A program made the translations under genes and the position numbers. Of a DNA stretch of 64,000 bases, positions 62,194 through 64,000 are shown in pieces (position 1 is the first letter of the stretch; every line of letters begins with the position of its first letter). The notes beneath the pieces were generated by a model. The model had not been told where the DNA came from, ran no database searches, and saw nothing but the letters and a program-made list of their open reading frames with translations. The stretch comes from JBBATK01 sp044228285 (GTDB lineage Bacteria; Bacteroidota; Ignavibacteria; Kapaibacteriales; NICIL-2). The stretch lies in assembly GCA_044228285.1 (NCBI GenBank), contig JBGAVD010000002.1:740898-804897 (forward strand), written 5' to 3'.

Positions 62194-63747
62194 CTAATTC
62201 TTCTTCTCAGGAATCTCCAAGGCGACAATTGCGCTTTGATCTTTTACTTTAATCTTCAGCAGAACAACTTCACCTGGACGTTTGGATTCGATGATGTTCT
62301 TTACCTGTTGGGTAGAACTAACTGGTTTTCGATCAACACTTACGATCACTTGTTTCTGCATGAGACCTCTATGAGCTGCTTCACTATAACTGGCGACCTT
62401 AGTTACCAGCACACCAGAGCTCACGTCAAGATCCGTTTTCATGCTTTCGGGGAGTGGAGCAATCGAGAAACCAAGAGACTCAAGTGACACAGGCTCATTC
62501 GAAGATCCGCGATCAGAATCTCCCTTTGTAGGTTCGTCATTTGAAGCCATGTCTTTACCGTCGCGGGCCTGTAACACTACATCCTTCATGATGGTCTTGC
62601 CGTCTCTGAGAATCTTCAATCGTACGTGATCGCCTGGCTTACGAATAACAACCAGGGACTGCAATTGATTGGACGAGTTGAGCACCACGCCATCAAGCTC
62701 TAAGAGAACGTCGCCCGATTCAATTCCAGCCTTGCTAGCTGGAGAACCTTTTACTACATCGTCGACCAGCACGCCTTCTGGCTTCGACATACCAAGACCT
62801 TTGGCTGATTTCTCGTCTATAGTTTTAATGCTCACGCCAATGTATGCACGATTGACCTTTCCATCGTTGATGAGGTCTAAGGCAACTGCGCGGACCATGT
62901 CAACAGGTATAGCGAAGCCGTATCCCTGATAATATCCTGTACGGGTAGCAATCGCCGAGTTAATCCCAATCAGAGAACCGTTCAGCGTAAAGAGTCCGCC
63001 ACCGCTATTGCCTGGATTGATAGCTGCATCTGTTTGGATAAAATTCTCAACTGCAAACTTGTCGTTGTTTAGACCTAGTCCACCACGGCCGATGGCACTA
63101 ATGATCCCTTGTGTGACCGTTGAGCGCAAACCGAGTGGATTTCCCACAGCAATAACCCACTCACCAATCTGGATATCATTCTGTGAACCTAAGTATGCAA
63201 CTGGCAAATTTGAGCCTTCAACTTTGAGAACAGCTAGGTCAGTTAATGGATCACGTCCAACGAGTGTGGCTTTGAATTCACGTTTATCATTCAGAACCAC
63301 CCGAATGCCGTCTGACTTTGCATCTTCAACCACGTGATTGTTCGTTACAATGTAGCCATCGGCGCTGATGATCACTCCAGAGCCGCTGCCTTCTCCTCGT
63401 TCCATGTCCTGCTCGCCCTCGTCACCCTCTTGCTGAGGCATGTTTCTTGGATCACCGAAAAAGCGGAAGAGATCCTGCATCTGATTGCGTGTGGCCTTCT
63501 TTTCTGTTACGACATTGATGGAGACAACGGTGGCGGAAACAGCCTTACTCGACGCAACGAAGGCATCATTGAGCAACTTCACGTTCTCACCAATGGTGAT
63601 TGGGGCAGACTTTGCTCCGATATCCTTGACTCCACCGGCAAACATTTTTGTAATCGAGTTACCTGAAAATGCAGTAACGAGAAACACGCCGGCGATAACA
63701 CCAATGCCTACTAATGATGCAGCTATTAGTGCGGTCTTGCGATTCAT
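62194..63747 (-). CDS. DegP/HtrA-family periplasmic serine protease
   Basis: Envelope quality-control protease/chaperone. The 517-aa product from ATG 63747 (AGAGGAG seven bases upstream) has an N-terminal hydrophobic helix that may be uncleaved or a signal peptide (about 5-28). The trypsin-like domain has triad H138 (TNNHVV), D170 (DPLTDLAVL) and S248 (GNSGG). Two PDZ domains (about 280-365 and 410-510) follow. The insert with acidic residues (about 103-119, GDEGEQDMERGEG) is the LA-loop region. It probably degrades misfolded exported proteins, relevant given the many cargo proteins here. A TACAAG/CTTGTA dyad (63777-63791) lies 30 bases upstream. Confidence 0.95.
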   Translation of the reverse strand: MNRKTALIAASLVGIGVIAGVFLVTAFSGNSITKMFAGGVKDIGAKSAPITIGENVKLLNDAFVASSKAVSATVVSINVVTEKKATRNQMQDLFRFFGDPRNMPQQEGDEGEQDMERGEGSGSGVIISADGYIVTNNHVVEDAKSDGIRVVLNDKREFKATLVGRDPLTDLAVLKVEGSNLPVAYLGSQNDIQIGEWVIAVGNPLGLRSTVTQGIISAIGRGGLGLNNDKFAVENFIQTDAAINPGNSGGGLFTLNGSLIGINSAIATRTGYYQGYGFAIPVDMVRAVALDLINDGKVNRAYIGVSIKTIDEKSAKGLGMSKPEGVLVDDVVKGSPASKAGIESGDVLLELDGVVLNSSNQLQSLVVIRKPGDHVRLKILRDGKTIMKDVVLQARDGKDMASNDEPTKGDSDRGSSNEPVSLESLGFSIAPLPESMKTDLDVSSGVLVTKVASYSEAAHRGLMQKQVIVSVDRKPVSSTQQVKNIIESKRPGEVVLLKIKVKDQSAIVALEIPEKKN

Positions 63748-63776
63748 ACTATACTCCTCTGAGATTAAGATTGTGA

Positions 63777-63791
63777 TACAAGTTTCTTGTA
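63777..63791. promoter_or_regulatory. TACAAG-TTT-CTTGTA dyad upstream of degP
   Basis: 6-bp dyad with a 3-base loop, 30 bases before the degP start. It may be an operator or near a -10 region; no regulator is known. Confidence 0.25.
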
Positions 63792-63856
63792 CAAACGATG
63801 CGAAATTAAAAATGTTGTGTGGCAAATGTTAAGAAATGTCAAGCTTGACTCTGCAT

Positions 63857-63889
63857 AAAAAAAGGGACAGCTGCAAAGCAGCTGTCCCT
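63857..63889 (-). terminator. terminator for the partial T9SS gene at the right edge
   Basis: 12-bp stem AGGGACAGCTGC/GCAGCTGTCCCT with a 3-base loop; on the minus strand seven T residues follow. It lies 23 bases beyond the stop of the gene that enters from the right edge. Confidence 0.93.
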
Positions 63890-63911
63890 AACAACCGAGA
63901 TGTACTTGTTC

Positions 63912-64000
63912 TTACTTCACAACCTGCAGGCGTTGTGTGTAAGAGTTGCTGCCTGAAATCATACGAACGATATAAGAACCGCTCGCAAGATTGTTTGGTA
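63912..64000 (-). CDS. 3' end of another T9SS cargo gene (cut by window edge)
   Basis: The last 28 or so codons of a minus-strand gene that enters at 64000 and stops at 63914-63912. The peptide includes LASGSYIVRMISG and ends in QRLQVVK, the end of a type A T9SS sorting domain (Leu-x-Ser-Gly-x-Tyr-x-Val-Arg strand, then a basic end). The cargo part is outside the window. A strong terminator follows. Confidence 0.85.
   Translation of the reverse strand, partial: PNNLASGSYIVRMISGSNSYTQRLQVVK

Noticed and set aside
1..64000. Mobile elements, prophage, integrative element, CRISPR array
   Set aside because: No transposase, integrase, phage structural gene, Cas gene or direct-repeat array was found; the single tRNA gene has no attachment-site duplication or adjacent integrase.

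Overview
The window reads as a chromosomal segment of a free-living Gram-negative member of the FCB group. A Kapabacteria/Ignavibacteria/Chlorobi-like lineage is my best guess. The reasons are several type IX secretion (T9SS) C-terminal sorting domains, an outer-membrane lipid A and LPS pathway (LpxH, LptE), an LPS-type OmpA lipoprotein, a type III glutamine synthetase, an omega-like RNA polymerase subunit followed by CoaBC, and repeated TAnnTTTG boxes upstream of genes (the Bacteroidota -7 element). Composition looks even throughout, and no transposase, integrase, phage gene or CRISPR array was seen. Lineage is inferred from gene content only.

Layout. 1-5.7 kb: an amidase cut by the left edge, recN, and a phosphonate-type importer (phnC, phnE) with no binding protein. 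5.9-17 kb: large secreted T9SS cargo proteins, lpxH, a PIG-L deacetylase, aat, a PorE-like lipoprotein and an amino-acid permease. 17.3-25.9 kb: an MBL hydrolase, lptE, a processive glycosyltransferase, two outer-membrane proteins, an FmdB zinc ribbon, thiolase, tRNA-Gln, prs and rplY. 26-33 kb: a lipoprotein with ribD, a large GNDxY-repeat/HEAT protein, and rqcH. 33-40 kb (mostly minus): a lipoprotein, an ECF sigma factor with a putative dual-membrane anti-sigma factor, a PKD/T9SS protein and recG. 40-51.8 kb: typA, a DUF6263-like protein, an MDR dehydrogenase, a transglutaminase-like protein, purH, glnN with an Lrp/AsnC regulator, mtgA and xth. 51.9-64 kb: an ABC-F ATPase, coaBC, rpoZ, an outer-membrane protein, an RsmB-like methyltransferase lacking both catalytic cysteines, a second giant propeller cargo, an isochorismatase, a DegP/HtrA protease, and the last codons of another T9SS cargo.

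How the genes fit together. Most of the window is housekeeping: nucleotide, riboflavin and CoA synthesis, DNA repair, translation quality control. Cell-envelope and secretion functions are mixed in. At least five T9SS cargos lie here with a PorE-like candidate anchor and a DegP protease, but no core T9SS motor or pore genes. The points most worth a second look are the sigma/dual-membrane anti-sigma pair, the GNDxY repeat protein, the RsmB-like pseudoenzyme, and a set of perfect short-loop palindromes that sit both between genes and inside coding linkers.
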